From: Pseudomonadota bacterium
GTDB lineage: Bacteria > Pseudomonadota > Gammaproteobacteria > Burkholderiales > Methylophilaceae
Length of the DNA stretch: 64,000 nt
Direction: 5' to 3'
NCBI GenBank assembly: GCA_029563075.1
Contig: JAKQTN010000050.1
Coordinates: forward strand, 1-64,000
The notes beneath the pieces are model-generated. The model saw only the letters and a program-made list of their open reading frames with translations. It ran no database searches and was not told the origin of the DNA. This document shows, in pieces, positions 48,306 through 59,187 of this stretch; the stretch's first letter is position 1, and each line of letters begins with the position of its first letter. A program made the translations under genes and the position numbers.

Positions 48306-51300
48306 ATGAGCAAGATGATGAAACCACAGCAGCAGTTTAATTTAACTCGGCTTAGTTTAACAAAACAAGCGCGCATGAGAGTCATGCTGACTGTTGCTTT
48401 TTGCATGGCTTTTAATCAGGCGCAAGCACTGCCGATAGGTGAGCAGGTGCAGGCAGGTAATATTGGTTTTGTTCGCGATGCGCAATCATTAAACATCAAC
48501 CAAACCAGCCAGCAGGCTATTGTAAACTGGCAGTCTTTCGGCATCGCTGCCAACGAGGCGGTGAGGCTTTATCAGCCGAATCAGGGCATAGCCTTGTTCC
48601 GGGTCGTTGGTTCCGATCCATCACAGATTTTCGGCAGCTTAAGCTCGACAGGCAGCCTGTTTCTAAGCAATCCCAACGGTGTGCTGTTTGCGCCCGGTGC
48701 ACAAGTCAACGTGGGCAGTCTGCTGGCCACGACCATGCAAATAAGCGACCAAGACTTTTTGGCTAGGCATTATCAGTTTAATGGCGATTCAAATGCAGCA
48801 GTCATCAATCAAGGCGTGATTCGTGCTGAAGATGGTGGCTACATCGCATTGCTCGGTAATGCAGTTGAAAACAGCGGCACGTTGCAAGCCAACAACGGCA
48901 GCGTAGTGCTGGGTGCAGCACAATCCGCCCTGCTGGATATTTATGGCGATGGTTTGGTCCGCGTGAAATTAAGTGGCGACGCCCTCAATGCCGCCATTAA
49001 AAATACCGGCAACATCACAGCCGATGGCGGTGCTGTGCAGTTGGCTACAAGCGCCCGCACTGCTGCGCTTAATGTGAATGGCGTGGTGCAAGCCAACAGC
49101 CTGGTTGAGCGTAATGGCGTGGTTCGCCTTGAGGGCGGTAAAAATAGCACCGTTCAGGTATCGGGTAATATCAGTGCAAAAGGCAATATAACCGGCCTTA
49201 AAGGCGGGGAAGTGAATATTACTGGCGAGCGTGTGGCTTTGCTCGACGACGCCAGCGTTGATGTGAGTGGTCGTGCGGGCGGCGGCACTGCCCTTATAGG
49301 CGGCGATGTCCAAGGTAAAAATGCCAATTTTCAGAATGCTGAACGTACTTATGTAGCAAGCGCGGCCAGAATTAAAGCAGATGCTTTAGATTCCGGCGAT
49401 GGCGGTAAAGTGGTAGTGTGGGCAAACGACATTGCCCGCTACTACGGCAGCATTTCAGCGAAGGGCGGTGCAAATGGCGGTAATGGCGGCTTTGCAGAGG
49501 TTTCCGGCAAGCGCTTGCTTAACTTTTTGGGTAACGTTGATTTAAGCGCCACACAAGGCGTTGGCGGCAATCTGTTGCTGGATCCGCTCAATATCACCAT
49601 CAGTACAGGCGCAGATACCAATACGACGGGATTCACTCCGCCAGGCGATATTACAGAAGCCTTTGCTGACGATGCCGGCTTGAATAGTATTTTCAGGGTG
49701 AATGCAGGCGGCAGTTTTGCGGGTATCACCGCAGGCAGCACGATTACTTTGCAGGCCACCAATAATATTACTGTGGCAAATGCGTTCAACCTGGCTACAG
49801 CAACGGGAAGTACGAATAACAGCTTGGTGTTGGAGGCGAATAACAATATCACTGTAAATGCGGGTGCTACGGTGACGGCAAGTGGAACAGGTAGCGTGAC
49901 TATGCGGGCGGATGCTGATAATTCAGGCGCTGGCGCTGTGGCGTTGAACGCGGGTATTGTCACAGCGGGCGGAACGGTCACTTTATCGGGTGCCACCATG
50001 TCTTCGAATGCCGCGGGTGCAATCAATAGTGCAGGCGGTGCTGTTAATTTAAGCACATCTACCGGCACATCAACGCTTTTAGGCGTGATTTCAGGCGTTG
50101 GCACATCAATTAATAAAAATGGCGCAGGCACAGTTAACTTAACTGGAGCGAACACTTATACCGGCGCTACCAATATTAACCAGGGCACTTTGGGCGTGAG
50201 CGGCGGCGCTATTCCCAATGCAAGTGCTGTCAATGTGGCTGCGGGGGCAACATTTTCTGTGAATGCGGCGGATACTATCGGCTCCCTGGCGGGCTCCGGC
50301 AATGTCATATTGACCGGCAACTTGACAACCGGCGGTGATAATACCAGCACGGCATTTTCCGGGGTGATGAGCGGCGCAGGCGGCCTTGCCAAAGCAGGCA
50401 CAGGGAGCATGGCGCTGTCAGGTGCCAACACATATACAGGTACGACCACCGTGAGCGCGGGTACATTAGTTGCCGCGAATAATACGGCGCTTGGCGGAAC
50501 AGGCGCAGGCACGACAGTGGCTAACGGCGCAACGCTTGCCTTGCAAGGTGGCATCAGCGTTGGCGCAGAAGTATTGAGCATTAATGGGGCTGGAGTGGGG
50601 GCTAATGGCGCCTTGCGTAACCTGAGCGGTAATAACAGCTTTGCAGGTACAGTCACCTTAGCGGGCAACGCTGAAATCCAATCAGATGCAGGAGTGCTAA
50701 CCCTAAGCGCTGCAAATTCAGTCACAGGCGCGACTAGAACACTCACTGTTGATGGTGCTGGCAATACCACTATTAACGGCACCATTACCACGACCACTGG
50801 CGGCCTCACTAAAAATAACACCGGAGTATTAACGCTTTCTGGGGCTAATACCTATACAGGCGCAACTACAATTAATGCAGGTACGCTCAGGTATGGCGCG
50901 AATAATGCCATCGCGACAGGTGGCGTGACTGTGAACAATGGCGGCACTTATGATCTGAATGGTTTTTCTGACACGATAGGCGCGCTGGCCGTGAATAGTG
51001 GCGCTACCGGCGGTTCTGTGACCACTGGCGCGGGCACACTGACTTTGGGCGGTAACATTACCTCAACTGGCGGCGCTGGCAATGCGTTAATCAGTGGGAA
51101 TTTGAACCTGGGCGCGGCTGCGCGTACGGTGACCGCCACTAATGCGGCGGATGGCTTGACAATATCTGCTGTAGTCAGCGGTGGTGTTGGCTTGACCAAG
51201 GCTGGCAATGGTGCAGTGACACTCGCTGGTGCGAACACATACACTGGTGCGACCGCGGTAAATGCAGGTACCCTGGTAGCCGCCCATGCCAACGCGCTGG

Positions 51301-54062
51301 GCACTACGGCTACTGGCACGACAGTTGCCACAGGCGCGACATTAAATGTAAACAATGTAACGTTGGCGAATGAAGCGATTACGATTAACGGCACGGGTGT
51401 CGGCGGTGCAGGCGCTCTCACAGGAACGGGCGCCGCGGCAGCCGGCGGGAACGTCACGACAGCCAGCAATAGCAGCATCGGTACGACTTCTGTTGCTTCA
51501 TCGCTTAGTTTAAATGGCGTGGTGACTGCAGCCAATAACTTAGGCATAGTTGGCACTGGCGATGTCACAGCCACCAACGCCAGCAATAACTTGACTACGG
51601 TGAATATTAACGGCGCTAAAAATGTCAGTCTGCGTGATGTTAATGCCATTACTTTAGGTAATGGTGTATCTAGTCTGACTGGTAATTTAATGGTGCGGGC
51701 AGGCGGAAATGTGACGATGGCTAATAATATTGCTACAACTGGCGGCGATATTACTTTGGCAGGCATCAACTTTATTAATACCGCAGGCGTTTCTGCACTT
51801 TCAGCCAGCGGACGCTGGCTGGTATATGCCAACACGCATACCGGCAATACGTTCGGGGGTCTGAATAGTGCGAATCAAGCGGTTTGGGGAACTGCTTTTC
51901 CAGCCGCGGTTTCTCAAACAGGCAATCGCTATGTGTTTGCCAACAGCCCGGCTTTAACAGTTACTTCAACCAATCAGAGCAAAACTTACGGCCAGGATGG
52001 CGCGCCGACAGTCGCGAATGCTTATACGGCATCAGGGTTTATTAACGCGGCGACTTTTGGTAACGTGTTTACGCAAGATATAGCCGTTAACTCGTTATCA
52101 GGTTCGGCAACCTCAACAGGATCGCCGACCACGGCCAATGTCGGCAGTTACGCGATAAGCGTCGCACCAATCACGGCCACAACTGGTTACACGCTCACTA
52201 AAAACTCCACCGGTTTACTCACTGTAAACCCTGCTACGCTCACCGTCACTGCCAGCAATCAAACCAAAACCTACGGTCAAACCTTTAACTTTGCTGGCAC
52301 CGAATTCACCAGCAGCGGCTTGCAGAATGGCGAAACTATCGGCAGCGCAACCCTGACCAGCGCCGGTGCGGTTAATACGGCTAATGTCGCTGGCAGTCCC
52401 TATGCAGTTTCTGCCAGCGCGGCGACAGGCGGTACGTTTAATGCCACTAACTACAATATTAACTATATCAATGGCGCGATGACGGTAGGCCCTGCCGCCA
52501 TTAACTTAAACGGTACGCGCACTTACAATGGCACAACTGCCTTTAACGCAGGTGACTTTGGTACTGTCAGTGGCGTGTTGGGCCAGACACTCAATCTGTC
52601 AGGTGCGGGCTCTGTGGCCAGCGCCAACGCTGGCGCTGCACAAGCCGTGTCACTGGGTTCGCTGGCCTTGGCTGATGGGTCAGGCTTGGCTGCTAATTAC
52701 ACACTTACCGGCGGGACACATACGGGCACTATTAATCAGGCCGATCTCACCATCAGCACGGGCAATGTCGTAAAAACCTATGACGGTACGTTAGCCGCCG
52801 CAGGCACTGCCATTGTCACCAGCGGTAGCTTGTTTAACAACGCCAGCAATGGCGGCGTGCTGGATAGTTTGTCTGGAGGGACGTTTGCCTATGCTGATGC
52901 TAACGCAGGCGCGGGCAATAAAACCGTGACCGTAGCGGGTGTCACGGTCAACGATGGTAACGCCGGTGGCAACTACAATGTTACTTATGTCAATAACACT
53001 ACCAGTACCATCAATAAAGCCAATCTCACGGTGAGCACAACAGATGTGGTTAAAACCTATGATGGCACGACCACGGCATCAGGCACAGCAACGGTTACGT
53101 CCGGCATCTTGTTTAACAATGCCAGCAACGGTGGCGTGCTGGATAATTTAAGCGGCGGTACTTTTGCTTTTGCTGATAAGAATTTTGGACTTGGCAACAA
53201 GACAGTAACTGTAAGTGGCGTGACAGTGAATGATGGCAACGGCGGCGGCAATTACGCAGTCACTTTTGCCGATAACACAACCAGCACGATCAACAAAGCC
53301 AGCTTGACACTTGATGCTGCAAGCGATACACGCACTTATAATGGACTTACTGACTCGGCAGGATTGGTGACCTTTAGCGGACTGCAACTCGGGGATGCGC
53401 TCTCTGGGCTTACCCAAAGCTTTGACAGTAAAAATGCCGGTAGCCGAACTTTAACTGTAGATGCCGGTTATGTCTTAAATGATGGCAATGGCGGCAACAA
53501 TTATAATGTGACGACCAATGCAGCAGCTGGAACCATTACGCTGCGCGCGATAACAGTAACGGCAAATCCAGGACAAAGTAAAGTCGCAGGCAATGCCGAT
53601 CCGTTACCATTTACCTTTACGATTGGCGGCCTGGGATTGGTGGGTAGCGATACGCTCACCGGCGCGCTTAGCCGCATTGCGGGTGAGGCAGTAGGCAGTT
53701 ATGCGATTAACCAAGGCAGTTTGGATGCCGGCAGTAACTATGCATTAAGCTATATCGGCAATAACTTCACCATTTTTGCAGCACCTACTGTTCCTGTACC
53801 GAATAGTGGGATAAGTGGCAACCCTCGTAATGCGGCGGGTCTGGTGGACTTGAACCCAATGCTCAACAATTACACCAATCAGCAACTGTTTGTGCTGAAT
53901 GTCGGCTTTACAGCCGCCGGCAACGATTCGGCTGGCAATCAGCAAGCCTGCGAGGAAGATCCTGAGGTGCTGGCCAAAGATAAAGATTTCATCCTGATGC
54001 TGAATTATGGCCTAAAATTGCCTAAGGGCGTCAATACGAGCTGTGACAAGGCTTCTATTTAA
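48306..54062 (+). CDS. Large TpsA-type exoprotein (filamentous haemagglutinin-like) with PATR, YDG and MBG repeats
   Basis: 1918 residues from the ATG at 48306 after GGGAGCAGGAC; a longer frame from 48216 lies in tpsB. Long signal peptide cleaved after QAQA (residue 41). TPS secretion domain, residues 42-300, with NPNG at 122-125. Right-handed beta-helix follows, then four autotransporter-type GANTYTGA units (about residues 605-1000), MBG-like domains beginning QSKTYG and QTKTYG (about 1215-1395), three YDG-type domains with KTYDGT or RTYNG, and a last MBG-like unit near 1755-1820. The mature protein has only two Cys, 1882 and 1913, at its very end, as in adhesins retained by a C-terminal disulfide. 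Probably a surface adhesin or biofilm factor. Confidence 0.9.
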   Translation: MSKMMKPQQQFNLTRLSLTKQARMRVMLTVAFCMAFNQAQALPIGEQVQAGNIGFVRDAQSLNINQTSQQAIVNWQSFGIAANEAVRLYQPNQGIALFRVVGSDPSQIFGSLSSTGSLFLSNPNGVLFAPGAQVNVGSLLATTMQISDQDFLARHYQFNGDSNAAVINQGVIRAEDGGYIALLGNAVENSGTLQANNGSVVLGAAQSALLDIYGDGLVRVKLSGDALNAAIKNTGNITADGGAVQLATSARTAALNVNGVVQANSLVERNGVVRLEGGKNSTVQVSGNISAKGNITGLKGGEVNITGERVALLDDASVDVSGRAGGGTALIGGDVQGKNANFQNAERTYVASAARIKADALDSGDGGKVVVWANDIARYYGSISAKGGANGGNGGFAEVSGKRLLNFLGNVDLSATQGVGGNLLLDPLNITISTGADTNTTGFTPPGDITEAFADDAGLNSIFRVNAGGSFAGITAGSTITLQATNNITVANAFNLATATGSTNNSLVLEANNNITVNAGATVTASGTGSVTMRADADNSGAGAVALNAGIVTAGGTVTLSGATMSSNAAGAINSAGGAVNLSTSTGTSTLLGVISGVGTSINKNGAGTVNLTGANTYTGATNINQGTLGVSGGAIPNASAVNVAAGATFSVNAADTIGSLAGSGNVILTGNLTTGGDNTSTAFSGVMSGAGGLAKAGTGSMALSGANTYTGTTTVSAGTLVAANNTALGGTGAGTTVANGATLALQGGISVGAEVLSINGAGVGANGALRNLSGNNSFAGTVTLAGNAEIQSDAGVLTLSAANSVTGATRTLTVDGAGNTTINGTITTTTGGLTKNNTGVLTLSGANTYTGATTINAGTLRYGANNAIATGGVTVNNGGTYDLNGFSDTIGALAVNSGATGGSVTTGAGTLTLGGNITSTGGAGNALISGNLNLGAAARTVTATNAADGLTISAVVSGGVGLTKAGNGAVTLAGANTYTGATAVNAGTLVAAHANALGTTATGTTVATGATLNVNNVTLANEAITINGTGVGGAGALTGTGAAAAGGNVTTASNSSIGTTSVASSLSLNGVVTAANNLGIVGTGDVTATNASNNLTTVNINGAKNVSLRDVNAITLGNGVSSLTGNLMVRAGGNVTMANNIATTGGDITLAGINFINTAGVSALSASGRWLVYANTHTGNTFGGLNSANQAVWGTAFPAAVSQTGNRYVFANSPALTVTSTNQSKTYGQDGAPTVANAYTASGFINAATFGNVFTQDIAVNSLSGSATSTGSPTTANVGSYAISVAPITATTGYTLTKNSTGLLTVNPATLTVTASNQTKTYGQTFNFAGTEFTSSGLQNGETIGSATLTSAGAVNTANVAGSPYAVSASAATGGTFNATNYNINYINGAMTVGPAAINLNGTRTYNGTTAFNAGDFGTVSGVLGQTLNLSGAGSVASANAGAAQAVSLGSLALADGSGLAANYTLTGGTHTGTINQADLTISTGNVVKTYDGTLAAAGTAIVTSGSLFNNASNGGVLDSLSGGTFAYADANAGAGNKTVTVAGVTVNDGNAGGNYNVTYVNNTTSTINKANLTVSTTDVVKTYDGTTTASGTATVTSGILFNNASNGGVLDNLSGGTFAFADKNFGLGNKTVTVSGVTVNDGNGGGNYAVTFADNTTSTINKASLTLDAASDTRTYNGLTDSAGLVTFSGLQLGDALSGLTQSFDSKNAGSRTLTVDAGYVLNDGNGGNNYNVTTNAAAGTITLRAITVTANPGQSKVAGNADPLPFTFTIGGLGLVGSDTLTGALSRIAGEAVGSYAINQGSLDAGSNYALSYIGNNFTIFAAPTVPVPNSGISGNPRNAAGLVDLNPMLNNYTNQQLFVLNVGFTAAGNDSAGNQQACEEDPEVLAKDKDFILMLNYGLKLPKGVNTSCDKASI
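50120..51270 (+). repeat. Four autotransporter-associated beta-strand repeats within tpsA
   Basis: Units centred on GANTYTGAT or GANTYTGTT, each followed by an AGTL or QGTL turn, near 50143, 50421, 50841 and 51229. Spacing is irregular (about 280, 420, 390 bases). This repeat class (TIGR02601) is better known from type V autotransporter passengers. Confidence 0.8.
52740..53297 (+). repeat. Two exact-length tandem YDG-type repeats in tpsA
   Basis: 52740-53018 and 53019-53297 are both 279 bases (93 codons). Each begins ADLTIS or ANLTVS, continues VVKTYDGT, SLFNNASNGGVLD or ILFNNASNGGVLD, LSGGTFA, GNKTVTV and ends NNTTSTINK or DNTTSTINK. The two are largely identical at protein level, indicating a recent in-frame duplication. 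A third, shorter relative starts at 53298. Confidence 0.85.
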
Positions 54063-54103
54063 CAGGATGGTTGCCGCTGAGGCCAACATAATTTATATTG
54101 TAG

Positions 54104-55762
<1,659 letters not shown>

Positions 55763-55800
55763 GTTAAGTGAAAAATTAGTTTAGTGAACAATTACAAAAA

Positions 55801-55828
55801 TAAAGCCAGCAATAAAAAGCTGGCTTTA
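55801..55828. terminator. Bidirectional hairpin terminator
   Basis: TAAAGCCAGC (55801-55810) pairs perfectly with GCTGGCTTTA (55819-55828), 8-base loop. Lies between the convergent pgm and EF-hand genes; T-runs are short on both sides. Confidence 0.75.
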
Positions 55829-55850
55829 TCATTGTACATTTTTATGTCAG

Positions 55851-56324
55851 TTACTTGCTGAGCAACCCTTTGGCCCATTCTTGAGCATCTAATTGCTGGT
55901 CAGTTGAAGTGTCAAGCTTTGCAAACACAGCACGATGATGGTTTAGAAATTCCTCGCGCGTGACTTTATGATCGCCATCGGCGTCCATCATTTTCATCAT
56001 CTTCATTGAGCGCAGTTCACGGCTATAACCGCCAGTGGCGAAATCGATTTTGGTTTTATTGCTTGGGCCAGCCCATTCACTGGCTTCCAATGAGTCGTCA
56101 CCATCCTTGTTGAGTACGTCAAAAACACTGTTGTAATAAGAATCTGCTTCTGCGGCAGTGACCATATGGTTACCGTCTGCATCCAGCATTTTCATCATTT
56201 CCATTTTCTGTAACTGGCGAGCATAACCGCCAGTAGCCAGCATGGCGTCTGCAGCAAAAGCCGTAGCAGAAACAGACAGTAACATGCTGGCAGCAAGCGC
56301 TGCATTTTTAAGTTGAAAGTTCAT
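55851..56324 (-). CDS. Secreted EF-hand calcium-binding protein
   Basis: 157 residues. Signal peptide ending AFA (residue 24). Four 12-residue EF loops: residues 48-59, 72-83, 114-125 and 138-149, three starting D/N-x-D-G; the last (DTSTDQQLDAQE) is the least canonical. The protein is an internal duplication: ATGGYARQL...MLDADG matches ATGGYSREL...MMDADG. Likely periplasmic Ca2+ binder of unknown role. Confidence 0.88.
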   Translation of the reverse strand: MNFQLKNAALAASMLLSVSATAFAADAMLATGGYARQLQKMEMMKMLDADGNHMVTAAEADSYYNSVFDVLNKDGDDSLEASEWAGPSNKTKIDFATGGYSRELRSMKMMKMMDADGDHKVTREEFLNHHRAVFAKLDTSTDQQLDAQEWAKGLLSK

Positions 56325-56482
56325 TTTAAATCTCCTAAAAGTTCTAATTGGCGAGTAAGTTAAGTTTGCTAGCTAGCCACCATTAGTCATGGCCAAACTA
56401 AAATTACTTACAATTTTTTAGAGATTTAAAATAAATGCTTCAAATACAATTTGTTAGAAGGTAAAAAAATGATTCAGCCAGC

Positions 56483-56962
56483 TTAATCGCTTACCTGTTT
56501 AATGATCATCTGGCCTTTGTATAATCGTACGTCCATACGGCCTAAATAGCTCATGCCTAGCAGCACATCGCCATCAAGCCCGGGCGCAATCATGGCCGAA
56601 ACATTGCGTGCTTCTACGCCGCCCACTTTTACCGAATCCAGCCGCACCATATAGCCGATACTATCACCATTGGCGGTGCTGGTGCGTATGGCCTCGATGC
56701 TTTTCAAGTTGAGTTTGTCGGCGACAGCCTGCGAGATCGCCACGCCAGTGGCGCCAGTATCCACCAGCACGTTCACTTTCTGGTTGTTTATGAGCGCTTC
56801 GGCACGGTAGTGGCCATCCGTGCCGCGTTTAAGCACGACAGAATTAGCATTGTCTCCTAGTCGCCATGCCTTATTGGGGTTCTGGATGTTATCGGCCAAG
56901 ATGTAAATGATGAAAGCGAGGCTAAGCCAAATGATGGCGAAAACAATAGAGCTGCGTGACAT
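56483..56962 (-). CDS. Membrane-anchored retropepsin-like aspartic protease (TIGR02281 type)
   Basis: 159 residues from the ATG at 56962; a TTG at 56971 is an alternative, and neither has an ideal ribosome site. One N-terminal membrane segment (residues 5-24), then a clan AA fold: NVLVDTGATGVAISQ with the single catalytic Asp, and a GLDGDVLLGMSYLG flap region. Such proteins act as homodimers. Lies 14 bases downstream of algC. Substrate unknown. Confidence 0.82.
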   Translation of the reverse strand: MSRSSIVFAIIWLSLAFIIYILADNIQNPNKAWRLGDNANSVVLKRGTDGHYRAEALINNQKVNVLVDTGATGVAISQAVADKLNLKSIEAIRTSTANGDSIGYMVRLDSVKVGGVEARNVSAMIAPGLDGDVLLGMSYLGRMDVRLYKGQMIIKQVSD

Positions 56963-56976
56963 GCCTTTCAATTAAG

Positions 56977-58383
56977 CTAGAAAGGCAAGGCGACGTGAGG
57001 CGCTGCACTCCAGATCACCTCACGGAACTGTGCCTGAATGCGTTTTAGCGCAGCTTCGTTGTCTGCCTCAAAGCGCAGCACAATCACCGGCGTCGTGTTG
57101 GAAGGGCGCATTAAACCAAAGCCATCGGCATATTCCACACGCAAACCATCGATGGTGATGATTTTGGTTGCACCTGCAAATTTGGCCGAGGTATTAGATT
57201 GGTTTTGTAATTGTGCAATAAGCGCATGCGGTTCGCCTTCCTGCATCTGAATATGCTGCTCAGGCGTGCTGACGCTATCGGGCAGGTTGTTGAGCACTTC
57301 GGATGGATTGTCAAAATGGCTTAAAATCTCCAGCAGACGTGCGCCGGCATACAGGCCATCGTCAAAGCCATACCAGCGTTTCTTGCCGTGGCTATCGGCA
57401 TCGTTAAAGAAGATGTGCCCGCTCATCTCGCCCGCCAGCGCGGCATCGGTTTCTTTGATTTTGGCTTTGACCAGCGAGTGGCCCGTTTTCCACATGATCG
57501 GGTTGCCGCCAAGTTTGTGTATCCACGGACTCAGGTTGCGTGTCGATTTCACGTCAAAAATAATATTGGCCCTGGCATTGCGGCTTAGTACGTCTTCTGC
57601 GAACAGAAGCAATTGCCGATCCGGGTAAATAATGTTGCCGTCCTTGGTGACCACGCCCAGCCTGTCGCCATCACCGTCAAACGCCAGGCCGATTTCTGCA
57701 TGCGTTGTTTTGAGCGTGCCAATCAAGTCATTTAAATTTTCAGGTACAGAAGGGTCAGGATGGTGATTCGGAAAATGCCCGTCCACCTCACAAAATAGCT
57801 CGTCGACATGGCAGCCGATGGCATTGTATAGCTGTTTGGCAAATGCCCCGGCCACGCCATTGCCGCAATCCACTGCTATGTGTAATGGACGCGCGAGGTT
57901 GATATCAGCCTTTATTTTTGCGATATAGTCTGATGCAATGTCGTAATGGCGCTCGAGGCCTTCGCCATAGGCAAAATGATTCTGTTCGATACGGTTGCGC
58001 AAACTCTGGATACTTTCGTTGGAAAGCGTTTCTCCTGCTAGCACCATTTTCAGGCCGTTATAATCGGGCGGGTTATGGCTGCCCGTGACCATGACGCCGC
58101 AGTTGTTGTTTAGGTGATACGCCGCAAAATACACCATCGGCGTGGCGACCATGCCTAAATTCACTACATTCACGCCGGCTTTGCGTATGCCTAGCGACAA
58201 GGCCTCGGCCAGCTCGGGGCCTGATAAGCGGCCATCGTAGCCGATGCAGATTTCATGCTGCATGCGCTGTTTTGCCTCGCTGCCCAGTGCGTGGCCAATC
58301 GCTTCAACGATTCTTGGAGTTAAGGTTTTGCCGACGATGCCGCGAATATCGTAGGCTTTGAAGATTTCTTTAGGTGGCAACAT
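56977..58383 (-). CDS. algC: Phosphomannomutase/phosphoglucomutase
   Basis: 468 residues. IFKAYDIRGIVG start, GYDGRLSGPELAEAL, GVMVTGSHNPPDYNGLKMVL with the phospho-Ser, AFDGDGDRLGVVT metal loop, and GEMSGHIFFND. AlgC-type enzyme of bacterial surface-polysaccharide synthesis, acting on mannose and glucose phosphates. Unlike the Pgm at 54131 it belongs to the shorter bacterial family. Confidence 0.94.
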   Translation of the reverse strand: MLPPKEIFKAYDIRGIVGKTLTPRIVEAIGHALGSEAKQRMQHEICIGYDGRLSGPELAEALSLGIRKAGVNVVNLGMVATPMVYFAAYHLNNNCGVMVTGSHNPPDYNGLKMVLAGETLSNESIQSLRNRIEQNHFAYGEGLERHYDIASDYIAKIKADINLARPLHIAVDCGNGVAGAFAKQLYNAIGCHVDELFCEVDGHFPNHHPDPSVPENLNDLIGTLKTTHAEIGLAFDGDGDRLGVVTKDGNIIYPDRQLLLFAEDVLSRNARANIIFDVKSTRNLSPWIHKLGGNPIMWKTGHSLVKAKIKETDAALAGEMSGHIFFNDADSHGKKRWYGFDDGLYAGARLLEILSHFDNPSEVLNNLPDSVSTPEQHIQMQEGEPHALIAQLQNQSNTSAKFAGATKIITIDGLRVEYADGFGLMRPSNTTPVIVLRFEADNEAALKRIQAQFREVIWSAAPHVALPF

Positions 58384-58387
58384 AGTT

Positions 58388-58756
58388 TTATAGACTTAAG
58401 TTAAAAGCAAAGTAAACAATCGCAAAATAGGTGATGTGGTGCAGCAACTGATCAAATCCCAGTAATATCCAGAAACGGTCGCTGTTATTAGGTTGTAAAT
58501 CATAATGCTTGCTCACATTCATTTTCGCCCAGTCGATGTGGTAATGCAGCACCATGTCAATTGCGGCATACAGCAGGCATGCGCTGCCTATATACGGGGC
58601 CAGCACCAGTAGCGTACCAATTGCATGTATGCCGGCATGCGTGATGCCGCCCGGGTGCATGTAGGTGCCTTTGTTGCGGTAGATCCACGGGTTAGCCTGC
58701 AGGGGAAAGTCGCAAATAAAATGCTTGATAAACAGTAGAAACAGGGCCTCGAACAT
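58388..58756 (-). CDS. DUF3307 integral membrane protein
   Basis: 122 residues with three to four hydrophobic helices. LLFIKHFICDFPLQ and HAGIHAIGTLLV match the DUF3307 pattern, and the central HYHIDWAKMN is conserved His-rich. Function unknown. Starts 2 bases after the iscX stop. Confidence 0.8.
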   Translation of the reverse strand: MFEALFLLFIKHFICDFPLQANPWIYRNKGTYMHPGGITHAGIHAIGTLLVLAPYIGSACLLYAAIDMVLHYHIDWAKMNVSKHYDLQPNNSDRFWILLGFDQLLHHITYFAIVYFAFNLSL

Positions 58757-58758
58757 GG

Positions 58759-58956
58759 CTATTCAGCCTCCTCTATCCATGCAAGCTGAATCGCCTCTAA
58801 TATTTTCTCGCCACAGTGTTTCGGGTCATCGTCAAAGTCCTCTAGCGCCATGACCCACTCCATTAGATCGATAAAACGAATGGTCTTCGGGTCGATATCC
58901 GGATACTTGTCAAACAGTTCTTCGGCAATTCTTTGGCTGTCTGTCCATTTCATCAT
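58759..58956 (-). CDS. iscX: Fe-S cluster assembly protein IscX
   Basis: 65 residues, as in E. coli (66). The start is at one of two adjacent ATGs (58956 or 58953) after GAGGG; an open frame reaching 59142 is spurious. [25 protein letters not shown] and [22 protein letters not shown] are diagnostic. A small acidic protein that binds IscS and modulates frataxin-type iron control. Not next to the isc operon here. Confidence 0.93.
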   Translation of the reverse strand: MMKWTDSQRIAEELFDKYPDIDPKTIRFIDLMEWVMALEDFDDDPKHCGEKILEAIQLAWIEEAE

Positions 58957-59042
58957 GCTGCCCTCAATACTTTGTAGCGTGATTATAGCGTGCACCCGGG
59001 GTGCTGGCATCAGCATAATACGCGAGACGTAAAAAATTTGGC

Positions 59043-59097
59043 AAAAAAAGCCCAGCTGGTGCTGGGCAAATGGGGAGCGACATTGGAGATATACGCT
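59043..59097 (-). ncRNA. Candidate NtrC/sigma-54-dependent small RNA (about 55 nt)
   Basis: A minus-strand intrinsic terminator, GCCCAGC-ACCA-GCTGGGC followed by seven T (59067 down to 59043), lies upstream of iscX with no gene feeding it. A sigma-54 promoter sits at 59108-59125 in the same direction, predicting a start near 59097. The transcript would carry two C-rich stretches, ATCTCCAA and GCTCCCCAT, able to pair with ribosome binding sites; AGCG and CGCT could form a small 5' stem presenting the first. No ORF of sense length. Existence is inferred from the three signals together. Confidence 0.6.
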
Positions 59098-59107
59098 AAT
59101 TAATATT

Positions 59108-59125
59108 AAGCAATCTGTATGCCAA
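59108..59125 (-). promoter_or_regulatory. Sigma-54 (-24/-12) promoter of the candidate sRNA
   Basis: Minus strand TTGGCATACAGATTGCTT. The invariant GG and GC are exactly 10 bases apart, with TTGGCA and TTGCT flanks matching the TTGGCAC-N5-TTGCT consensus except the C of GCAC. Predicted start about 59096-59098. Confidence 0.7.
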
Positions 59126-59187
59126 TTATTTAATTCAATCAAAACAATAAGTTAATATTTTACTACTCAATGGCTGGGTACTAAGCG

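Noticed and set aside
49442-51847. Three long minus-strand frames (221-299 codons) within tpsA
   Set aside because: They arise from the repetitive Gly/Thr/Asn codons of tpsA; their products are Pro/Val/Ala low-complexity and lack starts with signals.
50120-53297. CRISPR-like repeats
   Set aside because: The repeats are coding, in frame, degenerate and without unique spacers of even length.
58957-59142. Extension of iscX to a 127-residue protein
   Set aside because: IscX homology covers only the last 64-65 residues, a ribosome site lies before 58956, and the extension crosses the sRNA terminator and promoter.
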